NCBI RefSeq assembly: GCF_938045465.1
Contig: NZ_CALIBF010000006.1
Span: 1-10,463 of the forward strand
DNA from: an uncultured Campylobacter sp.
Lineage (GTDB): Bacteria; Campylobacterota; Campylobacteria; Campylobacterales; Campylobacteraceae
DNA: 10,463 nucleotides
Direction: 5' to 3'
The position numbers and the translations under genes are program-made. Position 1 is the stretch's first letter, and every line of letters begins with the position of its first letter. The notes beneath the pieces were generated by a model, which was not told the DNA's origin, did not search any database, and was given only the letters and a program-made list of their open reading frames with translations. This document shows, piece by piece, positions 1 to 7,210 of the stretch.

Positions 1-364
1 TACGGACGAGTTTGTAGATTATCGTCTGCGTGCCGTAGGGGCAGGTCTGTGTCACTACAACGGTATCGCGCTGCCCTAGCTCAAAATCATATTTCGCGTC
101 GTCGCAGACATCTTGACCGCCGATTATCGGATCATAGTCCAAGCAGCCTACCTCACCTTCGCCAGCAGATGCTTCATCCTGCATGAGCAAGGATCTGAAA
201 GAAGCCGATAGAGCATTTTTGTGATCGCCGAAATAGGTATTCTTGATATATAGACTTTTTACTAGGCTTATTCTGGCGTCGTCCGCGGAATTTTTTGCGC
301 TATTAGCATCGCTGCCGCTTGCTGATAAAATCGCACAAATTATAAAAAATAGAGCTTTTTTCAC
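1..364 (-). CDS. Small exported protein of unknown function, 3' end beyond window edge
   Basis: An open frame runs from a GTG at 364-362 to the window edge (121 codons, no stop). The N-terminus is a signal peptide: M-K-K, a hydrophobic stretch ALFFIICAILSASG, and a likely cut near residues 17-20. I see no clear lipobox. The product should therefore be periplasmic or secreted. The mature part has Cys at about 74, 87 and 108, and a segment GCLDYDPIIGGQD (73-85) that recalls the D-x-D-P...QD motif of small DUF3828-type periplasmic proteins; that resemblance is from memory and weak. An in-frame stop at 382-380 leaves GTG as the only plausible start. The gene starts 10 bases after the cysE stop, so it is probably cotranscribed and translationally coupled with cysE. 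The function is unknown. Confidence 0.75.
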   Translation of the reverse strand, partial: MKKALFFIICAILSASGSDANSAKNSADDARISLVKSLYIKNTYFGDHKNALSASFRSLLMQDEASAGEGEVGCLDYDPIIGGQDVCDDAKYDFELGQRDTVVVTQTCPYGTQTIIYKLVR

Positions 365-370
365 TTTAAC

Positions 371-376
371 CCTCTT
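371..376 (-). promoter_or_regulatory. Ribosome binding site that fixes the GTG start
   Basis: AAGAGG on the minus strand lies 6 bases before the GTG at 364 and overlaps the TAA stop of cysE (377-375). Ribosomes terminating on cysE would sit on this site. This supports the GTG start and coupling to cysE. Confidence 0.6.
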
Positions 377-1070
377 ATTTTAATGATTTCAGATACTCTT
401 CGTAGAATTTGTTTAGATCCTCATCCATTGCGGAGATATCTTTTCTGCCGTTGCAGATGCAATCTTCCAAAATTTCGATACGTTTGATGAGATATTTGAT
501 AAGCTCCTGGCTGATATCTGGAATTTTATTATGCGCCAAAGGATCGCTCTCGCAGCTTCCTAAAATTCTAGCCGGCACTCCCACGGCGGTGCAGTTTGGC
601 GCGACGTCCTTTACGACGACGGAATTTGCGCCGATTTTGGAATTTTCGCCGATGGTGATGTTGCCTAGCACTTTAGCTCCTGCGCCTACTACGACGCCGT
701 TTTGCAGCGTCGGATGGCGCTTGCCGTGCTCTAAGCTCACGCCGCCGAGAGTGACGCCCTGATAGATCAGACAGTTATCGCCGATGATCGCCGTTTCTCC
801 GATGACAAGCCCCGTAGCGTGGTCAAAAAACACTCCTCTGCCGATCTGCGCGCCCGGGTTTATATCTACGGCGGTGATTATGCGGGTAAGTCCGCTGATC
901 GCGCGAGCTACAAGCTTAAAATCTCGCTCGTAGAAAAAATGCGCGAAGCGATAATTTATTAGCGCCCAGACGCCGGGATAGCAGAAAAATATCTCAAATA
1001 CGCTATTGCATGCGGGATCCTGGCGCATCGGCTCGGTGAAGTCCTGTTTTAAAATTTGCCAAAAACTCAT
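375..1070 (-). CDS. cysE: Serine O-acetyltransferase
   Basis: CysE transfers acetyl from acetyl-CoA to L-serine, giving O-acetylserine, the first committed step of cysteine synthesis in the cytoplasm. The 231-residue product has the family layout: a helical N-terminal part (1-65), then a left-handed beta-helix of hexapeptide repeats (about 69-165). The signature DINPGAQIGRG is at 69-79, DHATGLVIGE at 83-92 and YQGVTLGG at 103-110. Asp69 and His84 have the same spacing as the catalytic pair of E. coli CysE (143/158). It is shorter than the E. coli enzyme (273 residues), like the short-type CysE of many other bacteria. The charged C-terminal tail (about 185-231) should include the cysteine feedback region. 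The ATG at 1070 overlaps the speA stop by 4 bases (ATGA) and has no strong ribosome site of its own, so translation is probably coupled to speA. Confidence 0.95.
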   Translation of the reverse strand: MSFWQILKQDFTEPMRQDPACNSVFEIFFCYPGVWALINYRFAHFFYERDFKLVARAISGLTRIITAVDINPGAQIGRGVFFDHATGLVIGETAIIGDNCLIYQGVTLGGVSLEHGKRHPTLQNGVVVGAGAKVLGNITIGENSKIGANSVVVKDVAPNCTAVGVPARILGSCESDPLAHNKIPDISQELIKYLIKRIEILEDCICNGRKDISAMDEDLNKFYEEYLKSLK

Positions 1071-2905
1071 TTGATAGTCTTTAAATAGCTGTTGTCGTTT
1101 AAAAACAGATATAGCTCGCCCAGGATATGCTTTTTCTCTTTATCTCCGATAAGATTTGATTTTTCGACGCGCTCATTTAGGCTTTCGCGGATATCTACTA
1201 CGTCGTAGTCCATATCCTCCAAGATGTCGATGACCGATTGAGATTCAATAAAATCCTTGATCTCAAAGCCGCCGTCATCGTGCAAGATCACGGTCGCTTC
1301 GGTGGGGTGCGCAAAGAGGTTATGGCTCATGCCAAGTACCTCCTGATAGGCTCCGACAAGAAAAAAACCCAAAAAGTACTCCTCCTCTTCGGGATCTACG
1401 TCGTGCAAAAATAGCGGATTTTTTTGGCTGTCGAATTCTATCTCGCCGTCGCTATCGCAGGTGATATCCCAGATCGACGCCGATAGCGTGGCGCGCTCAT
1501 CCAGCCTCTCTAACGGCATGATCGGGAAGTGCTGCTTGATGCCCCAAAAATCGGGCAAGCTTTGAAAGATCGAAAAATTTACCAAATAGCGCTCTTGAGC
1601 GTTACCTAGGGAGTTTAAGAAATTGCTGTATTCTTGCTTGTTGCCTAAAATTCCATACGCCTTTCGCATTATTAGATGAACCAAAATTTCGCCGTTTGAG
1701 CGGTCGATCAGATCGACATATCCCAGATCAAAAAGGGTAAGCACGCTCTCCATGTGCGACATAGCATCGTGCAGATACTCTAGCGCGTTGGAGGGTTTTA
1801 GAGTTTTATACAGATCGTATAGCTCGGCGACTACCGGCGGATTATCCTTTTTTAAGGCGAGCTTTTCTTCTGTGTATTCTTGGGTAAAAAGCTCCAAAAT
1901 CGGCGCCACGAGCACCGCGTGGCTAGCGGCTACGTATCTGCCGCTCTCGATAAAAATATCGGGCTCGGCCTCTTTTTTATCCTCTGCGATCGATTTTAGC
2001 AAAAAAACCACGTCGTTAGCGTATTCTTTTAGCGTATAGTTGCGGCTGGAGCTTTCTTTGGCTTGGGAGTATTCGATAGCAAGACCTCCGCCTAAATTTA
2101 TGGATTTTAAATTTTTCGCACCCATTTTGCGAAGCTCGGTGTAGATATTGCCCGCCTCGATGAGGGCTTTTTTGAGCGGATGGATCTCTGTAATCTGCGA
2201 GCCGATATGAAAATGAATCATCGTAAACTGCTCGATGAGGTCGTTTTTCTTGAGTAAGTTTATCGCCTCTATAAGCTCGGTCGAGGTAAGGCCGAATTTA
2301 GAATTTATCCCGCCGCTTTTCGCCCACATACCGCTTCCGGAGTTATGCAGCCTGATGCGAAGCCCGATGAAAGGCTTTGGCGCAAAGCGCTCCTTAGCCG
2401 TTTCGATGATGGTTTCAAGCTCGTTTAACCCCTCGATCGTAAGCGTTACGTTATGCCCCATCTCTGCGGCGATGAAGCCGATATTTATAAGCTCCTTATC
2501 TTTAAAACCGTTTACGGTAATCGGCGCGCCGTAGTTATTATACGCCATCGCTAGCAGCAGTTCGGGCTTGCTGCCGGCCTCGAGTCCGTATCCGTAAGGC
2601 TCGCCGATATCGACTAAATTTCTAACGAAGCCCGGGAATTGATTTACTTTAAGCGGATAGACGGCGTGGAATTTTCCCTTGTAATCAAACTCCTTAATAG
2701 CGCGGTTAAAATTTGAGTAAATTTCGACGATCTGCTTTTTGATGAGATGCGGGAAGCGCAGCAGTATCGGGCCTCGCACGCCGTCTGCGCGGATCTCTTT
2801 TATGATATCTACCAAAGGCTGCTTGAAATCGGAGTTTAGGCATAGTTTGCCGCCGTCTATCGTGAAGTTGGAATTCCCCCAAATATTTAGTCCGTAATCG
2901 CTCAT
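1067..2905 (-). CDS. speA: Biosynthetic arginine decarboxylase
   Basis: A PLP enzyme converting L-arginine to agmatine and CO2, the entry to putrescine; Campylobacter then makes spermidine through carboxyspermidine. The 612 residues fit the SpeA family (E. coli 658). The fold-III PLP lysine is Lys86 in AVYPLKVNQ. LEAGSKPEL (109-117), HFHIGSQ (231-237) and the phosphate-binding NLGGGLAIEY (270-279) follow, then ESGRYVAASHAV (320-331). The C-terminal CDSDG (483-487) supplies the catalytic cysteine and substrate-binding Asp, and GAYQEVLGMSHNLF (518-531) is also typical. The ATG at 2905 has AAGGA at 2912-2916, 6 bases upstream. It overlaps the hisS stop by 4 bases (ATGA), and its own stop overlaps the cysE start, so it is the middle of a tight operon. 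The hisS-speA-cysE order matches what I recall for C. jejuni. Confidence 0.96.
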   Translation of the reverse strand: MSDYGLNIWGNSNFTIDGGKLCLNSDFKQPLVDIIKEIRADGVRGPILLRFPHLIKKQIVEIYSNFNRAIKEFDYKGKFHAVYPLKVNQFPGFVRNLVDIGEPYGYGLEAGSKPELLLAMAYNNYGAPITVNGFKDKELINIGFIAAEMGHNVTLTIEGLNELETIIETAKERFAPKPFIGLRIRLHNSGSGMWAKSGGINSKFGLTSTELIEAINLLKKNDLIEQFTMIHFHIGSQITEIHPLKKALIEAGNIYTELRKMGAKNLKSINLGGGLAIEYSQAKESSSRNYTLKEYANDVVFLLKSIAEDKKEAEPDIFIESGRYVAASHAVLVAPILELFTQEYTEEKLALKKDNPPVVAELYDLYKTLKPSNALEYLHDAMSHMESVLTLFDLGYVDLIDRSNGEILVHLIMRKAYGILGNKQEYSNFLNSLGNAQERYLVNFSIFQSLPDFWGIKQHFPIMPLERLDERATLSASIWDITCDSDGEIEFDSQKNPLFLHDVDPEEEEYFLGFFLVGAYQEVLGMSHNLFAHPTEATVILHDDGGFEIKDFIESQSVIDILEDMDYDVVDIRESLNERVEKSNLIGDKEKKHILGELYLFLNDNSYLKTIK

Positions 2906-4143
2906 GCTCTATCCTTAAAAAATGCTTCGACCTCTTTAAATTTGATCGCAAAGGTGGTTTGATCCTCTAAATTTTTACACCACACCTCGGCGCGATCAAA
3001 CTCGTCCTGCCCGATACAAAGGCAAAATTTAGCCTCCGCCCCGTCGGCTGCTTTTAAATGCTTGGCTAGGCTCTTGGGCTCGTATGAAATTTGAGTTTTA
3101 CAAAACTTTCGCAGCTTTAATGCAAACGAAAATGCCGTGCTAACAAACACTTTATCCAGCGCACCGATATAAATCCCTTCGCGCTCTTGAGGGGCTTCGC
3201 GCGTTTTTAAAATTTCGGCTATTCGCTCGATGCCGATCGCAAAGCCCACGCCCGCCGTCTTTCTGCCGCCTAAAAACTCCACCAGTCTGTCGTAGCGCCC
3301 GCCGCCGCCTACGGCGCTTTGCGCGCCAAGCTCGCTTGAGACGAACTCAAAGGCGGTTTTACAGTAGTAATCAAGTCCGCGTACGAGCTTCGGATCTATT
3401 TCAAATTTTTGCCCGTTTTGGGTTAAAATTCTTTGCAGCTGCGTAAATTCCGCGGCGCAGGCGTCGTTTAAATTTTCCGTTATAAGAGGCGCGGCGGCTA
3501 AAATTTTCTGGCAGCTCTCGTTTTTGCAGTCCAGCACGCGGATCGGATTGGTGTCGATGCGCCTTTGGCAGTCCTCGCAAAGCCTGTCCTTGCGTTCTTG
3601 CAAGAAATTTACGAGCTTGGTTTTATACGCCGGCATGCATTCCTCGTCGCCTAAAGAGTTGATTTTAAGCGTTGCGGCGACATTTAGCTCGCATAAAATT
3701 TGAGCTAGCATCAAAATCACGCTCGCGTCCTCATAGACGCTACTTTCGCCGAAGCACTCGACGCCGAATTGATGAAACTCGCGCAGACGCCCCTTTTGCG
3801 GGCGCTCGTAGCGAAACATCGAGCCTTGATAATAAAATTTATGCACGCCGCCGCTGCGGTCTAGCTTTTTTTCGATAAAGGCGCGCACGACGCCCGCGGT
3901 GCCCTCGGGGCGCAGGCAGACGCTATCGCCGCTTTTGTCGCTAAACTCATACATCTCCTTGCCGACGATGTCGCTGCTCTCGCCGACGCTGCGGCGAAAT
4001 AGCGCGGTCTGCTCGAGTTTGGGAGTTTCGATGAGGCAAAAGCCGTAATTGCGCGCCACGCGCTCGCACATGCTTAAAATTTGCGAGTAGATGCGCGCCT
4101 GTTCGTCCAAAATATCGTTCATACCGCGAAGTGCCTTGATCAT
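2902..4143 (-). CDS. hisS: Histidine--tRNA ligase
   Basis: A class II aminoacyl-tRNA synthetase that charges tRNA-His; cytoplasmic homodimer. It has 413 residues, normal for bacterial HisRS. Visible motifs: ALRGMND at the N-terminus, motif 1 near 40-60 (TPKLEQTALF), LRPEGTAGVVRA (77-88), motif 2 with FRYERPQKGRLREFHQFG (110-127), histidine-A motifs LVRGLDYY (253-260) and GGGGRYD (279-285), and motif 3 GVGFAIGIERI (298-308). An insertion carries four cysteines (189, 192, 206, 211; CxxC then CxxxxC), seen in other bacterial HisRS too. The anticodon-binding domain covers about 320-413. The start is the ATG at 4143 with AAGGA at 4152-4156, spaced 8 bases. It is the first gene of the operon with speA and cysE. 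In C. jejuni, as I recall, tmk lies just upstream; here a 495-base repeat-rich spacer does. Confidence 0.97.
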   Translation of the reverse strand: MIKALRGMNDILDEQARIYSQILSMCERVARNYGFCLIETPKLEQTALFRRSVGESSDIVGKEMYEFSDKSGDSVCLRPEGTAGVVRAFIEKKLDRSGGVHKFYYQGSMFRYERPQKGRLREFHQFGVECFGESSVYEDASVILMLAQILCELNVAATLKINSLGDEECMPAYKTKLVNFLQERKDRLCEDCQRRIDTNPIRVLDCKNESCQKILAAAPLITENLNDACAAEFTQLQRILTQNGQKFEIDPKLVRGLDYYCKTAFEFVSSELGAQSAVGGGGRYDRLVEFLGGRKTAGVGFAIGIERIAEILKTREAPQEREGIYIGALDKVFVSTAFSFALKLRKFCKTQISYEPKSLAKHLKAADGAEAKFCLCIGQDEFDRAEVWCKNLEDQTTFAIKFKEVEAFFKDRA

Positions 4144-4638
4144 CGATAAAATCCTTTGTGAAATTTTAAAATTTTCAAATTTTTGCGGCGATTATAGTTA
4201 AATTTTCCTAAATTTTAAGCCCTGCCGTTGCCGCTTCGTATCGATTCTGCTTATTTTCATCGCGCGCCGCGATGATTTTAAAATTTCAAATTTATTCTTA
4301 AAATGCGGATTGCGCGATCTTTGAGAATTATTTTAAACGATCGGCGTTTATAAAATTTACGGCGCGACGATCGGCGTAACGGCTGCTAATATTGCATTCT
4401 GAGAGCTTGCAAATACAGCGCCAGGCTTATAAAAACAGCGCGCCGCTGTGTTTAATGTATCCCGCATTGCGAAGCGGTTTGATTTTAAAATTTAATTTGA
4501 AGTGCGCCATGCGAGCTTGCCGCACGCTTCGTAAATTTAAAGCGCTACGCAAAATTTTAAATTTTACCGCGGCGCAGATCACGCGCCGTTTCGGCTTAGG
4601 CGTCTATCTTAAACCGGCTAAGCTTGGCGGTAAAATTT
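4144..4638. other. 495-base spacer rich in AAATTT motifs, no gene seen
   Basis: This spacer lies between hisS and the gene at 4639-5121. I find no credible gene, tRNA or mobile element. It holds at least 12 exact AAATTT motifs (for example 4161, 4169, 4177, 4200, 4210, 4281, 4288, 4353, 4488, 4533, 4552, 4559), separated by GC-rich stretches with many GCGC and CGGCG words. Spacing is less regular than in the spacer upstream of recG. The only functional site proposed is the hisS promoter at its left end. The open frames in it read as Lys-Phe-rich strings produced by the motif and look spurious. Confidence 0.7.
4184..4219 (-). promoter_or_regulatory. Putative sigma-70 promoter of the hisS-speA-cysE operon
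   Basis: A perfect TATAAT is at 4196-4191 on the minus strand, 47 bases before the hisS ATG. Seventeen bases further upstream is CTTAAA (4219-4214), a poor -35, as is usual in Campylobacter where the -35 is replaced by AT-rich sequence. Transcription would start near 4184 and give a roughly 40-base leader with three AAATTT motifs and the AAGGA site. It is inferred from sequence alone. Confidence 0.5.
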
Positions 4639-5121
4639 CTACTTCGCCGCCTTGAAGCTCAAGAATTCCTCGTAGCGGCGATCGATGATCTCTTTGATCT
4701 CGGCGTAATTTTGCGGCGAGTTTTCTATGTAAAAATAGGCGTTGTCGAAGTTTTTATCGCCGAATTTTCGCGCGACGAAATCGTCGTAATCTTGCAAATA
4801 CCAGCCGTGCGTTTTGGCAAATTTCGTGCGGTCCGTGGTGTAGTAGGCCTTCGCAAAGGCCTTGCCCGCGGTGTTTAGCTCGTCGCTGCTTAGCACGCCA
4901 TCCATGGCGTCAAAAAAATACCGGCGATAATCAAAGCTATCGTCCATCCGCGCTATATCGTCTGCAAAGTCCGCCGCAAAGTCCTTGGAGTAGAGCTTGC
5001 GCTCCATGCACCAGCGGAAGAAAAACGCGATGTGCGTCGCGCCGTTTTCCTGCGGGATACCCTCCGGCGCGTTTTTCGCACCCCAGTGCCATTTTGCCTT
5101 GTCGTAGGTCACGTAAGCCAT
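4639..5121 (-). CDS. Conserved small cytoplasmic protein, DUF7832-like
   Basis: A 160-residue protein without signal peptide or membrane segment. It begins MAYVTYDKAKWHW and continues GIPQENGATHIAFFFRWCMER (21-41). The YDKAKWHW...P..LPQENG..HI.FF..W pattern resembles the DUF7832 family as I remember it. The function is unknown. It is rich in aromatic and acidic residues. The ATG at 5121 is preferred over the upstream ATG at 5154 because GGAG (5128-5131) lies 6 bases before it and the conserved sequence starts there; the 11 extra residues (MQLKVQKKESK) would read through that ribosome site. It stands alone between two spacers, 213 bases after recG. No clear terminator follows. Confidence is high that it is a gene and moderate for the family name. 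Confidence 0.85.
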   Translation of the reverse strand: MAYVTYDKAKWHWGAKNAPEGIPQENGATHIAFFFRWCMERKLYSKDFAADFADDIARMDDSFDYRRYFFDAMDGVLSSDELNTAGKAFAKAYYTTDRTKFAKTHGWYLQDYDDFVARKFGDKNFDNAYFYIENSPQNYAEIKEIIDRRYEEFLSFKAAK

Positions 5122-5334
5122 TTTGCTCTCCTTTTTTTGGACTTTAAGTTGCATAAATTTTAGAAATTAAAAGCAAACGACGCTTGGTAAAGCTCTAAAT
5201 TTTATCCGCTGTAATCTACGCCGTGAAATTTCAAATTTTATATCAGATCGCTCATTACCTTATAATCGCATTCGCTTCGTAAAATTTTGCCGCGGCTAAA
5301 ATTACGTTTAAATTCTATCGCGCCTCGTAGAATT
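5122..5334. other. 213-base spacer between recG and the DUF7832-like gene
   Basis: No gene was found. It contains AAATTT at 5155, 5197, 5226, 5233 and 5282, the same motif as the other spacers. A TAAAAT at 5162-5157 could be a -10 for the downstream gene, but there is no matching -35. No hairpin with a T-tract follows recG, so readthrough from recG is possible. Confidence 0.5.
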
Positions 5335-5579
5335 TCACGCGCCCCGTCCTATGTCTTTTAGTCGCTGCTTTGCCGCAGCCGTTATGTCCTCTTCGTAATC
5401 ATACCACGCAAACATCGCGCCGTGCTGCACCGAGCCGCCGAGCAGATCGCCTCCTTGGCGGTTTTTCAGATCGATATTTGCGACCTCAAATCCGTCCAGC
5501 GTCGCTGCGAACTCGCGCAGGCGCTGCGGCGGGGATTTGAGCTTGGTGTAGAGGTAGCAGCGCCCCGCCTGGCCCTTGC

Positions 5580-5588
5580 GTCCGACCG
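5580..5588 (-). other. recG: Frameshift point in recG motif VI
   Basis: Motif VI should read LHQLRGRVGR. The minus strand reads CTG CGC GGT CGG ACG, giving LRGR then nonsense; VGRK appears in the +1 frame. Inserting 5 bases to make GGTCGCGTCGG restores LRGRVGRK exactly. The lost unit would be one copy of an imperfect tandem GTCGC/GTCGG, a classic slippage deletion. A +1 ribosomal shift here would give LRVGRK and lose two motif VI residues, so programmed frameshifting is a poor explanation. Confidence 0.85.
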
Positions 5589-6607
5589 CGCAGCTGATGA
5601 AGCGACGCGAGCCCCATCCGCTCGGCACCCACGATTAAAATGACGCTAAGCCGCGGCAGCGAGATACCCACTTCGACGATCGTTGTGGTTATCAGAAGTC
5701 GCCCCTCGTCGCGGAAGCGGCGCAGGATCTCCTCTTTGTCCTTGTCGCTGCCGTGAGTGATCAGCACGTCCCCAAACTGAGCCTTCCAAAACGGCGCCGC
5801 CTCCTCAAGGCTTTGATAGACCGAGCTTTCGCTTTGCTGCACGAGCGGATAGACGATGATCGCTTGATTGCCCGCGGCGAGCTCGCGGCGCAGATCCTGC
5901 ATAAAGCCCGCAAATCCGTCGTTTTGCAAAATTTTGGTTTTGATCTGCTTTTCAAACGGTAGCTGTTTTAAAAAGCTAAAGCTCACAAGCTCGGACTGGA
6001 TCATGCTTAGCGTGCGCGGTATCGGCGTGGCGCTAAACTGAATGAAATGCGCGCGAAACTCGCCGCTCCCCGTGAGGCGCGCGATCTTTTCGCGCTGGTT
6101 GGAGCCGAAGCGGTGCTGCTCATCGACCATTATGAGATTTGACGGCGCGAGCTCGTGGTAGAGCAGGGCGTGAGTGCCGATGATAAGGTGCGCGTCTGCA
6201 AAATTCGGCTCGCGATCGCCGCTTTTTACGAGTAGGACTTTGATCTGCGGCGGCAGCAGACGGCGCGCCTCGGCGTAAATCTGCTCGGCCAAGATGCTCG
6301 TAGGCGCCATCAGATAGCTGATGCGCGGGTAATTCATCGCCGCGCTCGCGAGGATCACGAGCGTCTTGCCGCTGCCTACGTCGCCCATTACGACGCGGCG
6401 GCGCGCCAGAGGGCTTTGCAGATCGCTAGCAATGTCTTTTATCGCTCTCAGCTGATCGCGCGTAGGCTCAAAAGGAAGCGAGGCAAGCCAATCCGAAATG
6501 TCGTGCAGCAGGTAAATTTGCGCAGGGAAGCTCGTTTTTTTCGCGCTTAGCTTTTGCAGATAGTTTAGAATTTCTACAAATTTCAGCGTGCGTAAAATCG
6601 CAGCACC

Positions 6608-6791
6608 GCTCATCGGTGCGGCGGCTACGGCCCGGACGGCCTCGGCGGCATGGACAGTTCCAGTATAGCTTGCAATTTGAGCGATTGTATGTATGGCGGT
6701 CGTAGCTTGGGCGGCTGCGGTCTGGACAGTTTCAGTTTGATAATGCGTAGGTTGCACGGCACAATCGCGCGAAGCGCTCATCGGTGCGGCG
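6608..6791 (-). repeat. recG: 16-base exact direct repeat inside the RecG insert, 168 bases apart
   Basis: GCTCATCGGTGCGGCG (plus strand) occurs at 6608-6623 and 6776-6791. The offset of 168 bases is 56 codons, so the copies are in phase. Both encode the end of a similar segment, AAEAVQDALAAPMS (500-513) and AAEAVRAVAAAPMS (556-569). The second copy lies at the junction where recognisable RecG sequence resumes. Confidence 0.85.
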
Positions 6792-7210
6792 AGCGCGTCC
6801 TGAACAGCCTCGGCAGCGCTTGCGGCCCGAGTGATCGTAGGCTCTGCGGTTGCGGTCTGCGCGGCTATTACCGTCTGAAGATTTTTGATTTGATCGCAGG
6901 CAGGCTGCGCGCCCGTAGCTTGTGCGCTCAAAGTTTGGATGGTCGCGGCTTGCGCGCTCGCTACTTGGCTTGAAGTTTGGATTGATGCGGGTTGCATACC
7001 TGCTTCTTGAGTTTGGGGGGTTACGGGTTGCAAATCTGCGATTCGAACGTCTGAAGTTTGAACCGCTGCGAGTTGCGTATCTACGCCTTGGGCGCTTAAA
7101 TTTTGTTGTGCGGCCTGCTCAGCTATATACTGCGCGATTACGGCATGCTCTAGCATGGGTTGCGCGGTTGAAGCTTGAGCGTCTGCTGGCCGTGCTGCTG
7201 TTTGGGCGAT
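6608..7210 (-). repeat. recG: Pentapeptide (15-base) repeat zone of the RecG insert
   Basis: Codons 369-569 encode an Ala/Gln/Thr-rich tract in which Gln recurs at nearly every fifth residue. Gln positions include 380, 385, 395, 400, 409, 414, 419, 429, 434, 441, 446, 455, 460, 465, 470, 475 and 480, with more at 521, 526, 531 and 536. Units read like ASTAQ, YIAEQ, LAAVQ, AATIQ, TLSAQ, ATGAQ. The unit is 15 bases and strongly diverged, with few one-residue slips. No transmembrane or known domain is visible; it is probably a flexible or extended linker. Confidence 0.85.

Noticed and set aside
4613..4631. ACCGGC/GGCGGT imperfect hairpin after the DUF7832-like gene, considered as a terminator
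   Set aside because: The stem has a mismatch and is followed on the minus strand only by TTTAAG, not a T-tract.
4392..4655. 87-codon plus-strand open frame in the spacer upstream of hisS
   Set aside because: It starts at a non-ATG codon without a ribosome site, is built of motif-derived Leu-Lys-Phe strings, and overlaps the 3' end of the real gene at 4639.
5580..5588. Programmed ribosomal frameshifting in recG
   Set aside because: There is no slippery heptamer, and a +1 shift would give LRVGRK, missing two residues of the invariant motif VI; a 5-base loss explains the sequence better.
5335..5628. Separate small gene of 97 codons downstream of recG
   Set aside because: From its residue 15 onward it is the RecG motif VI end and C-terminus (VGRKGQAGR, DGFEVANIDL), so it is the out-of-frame tail of recG and not an independent gene.
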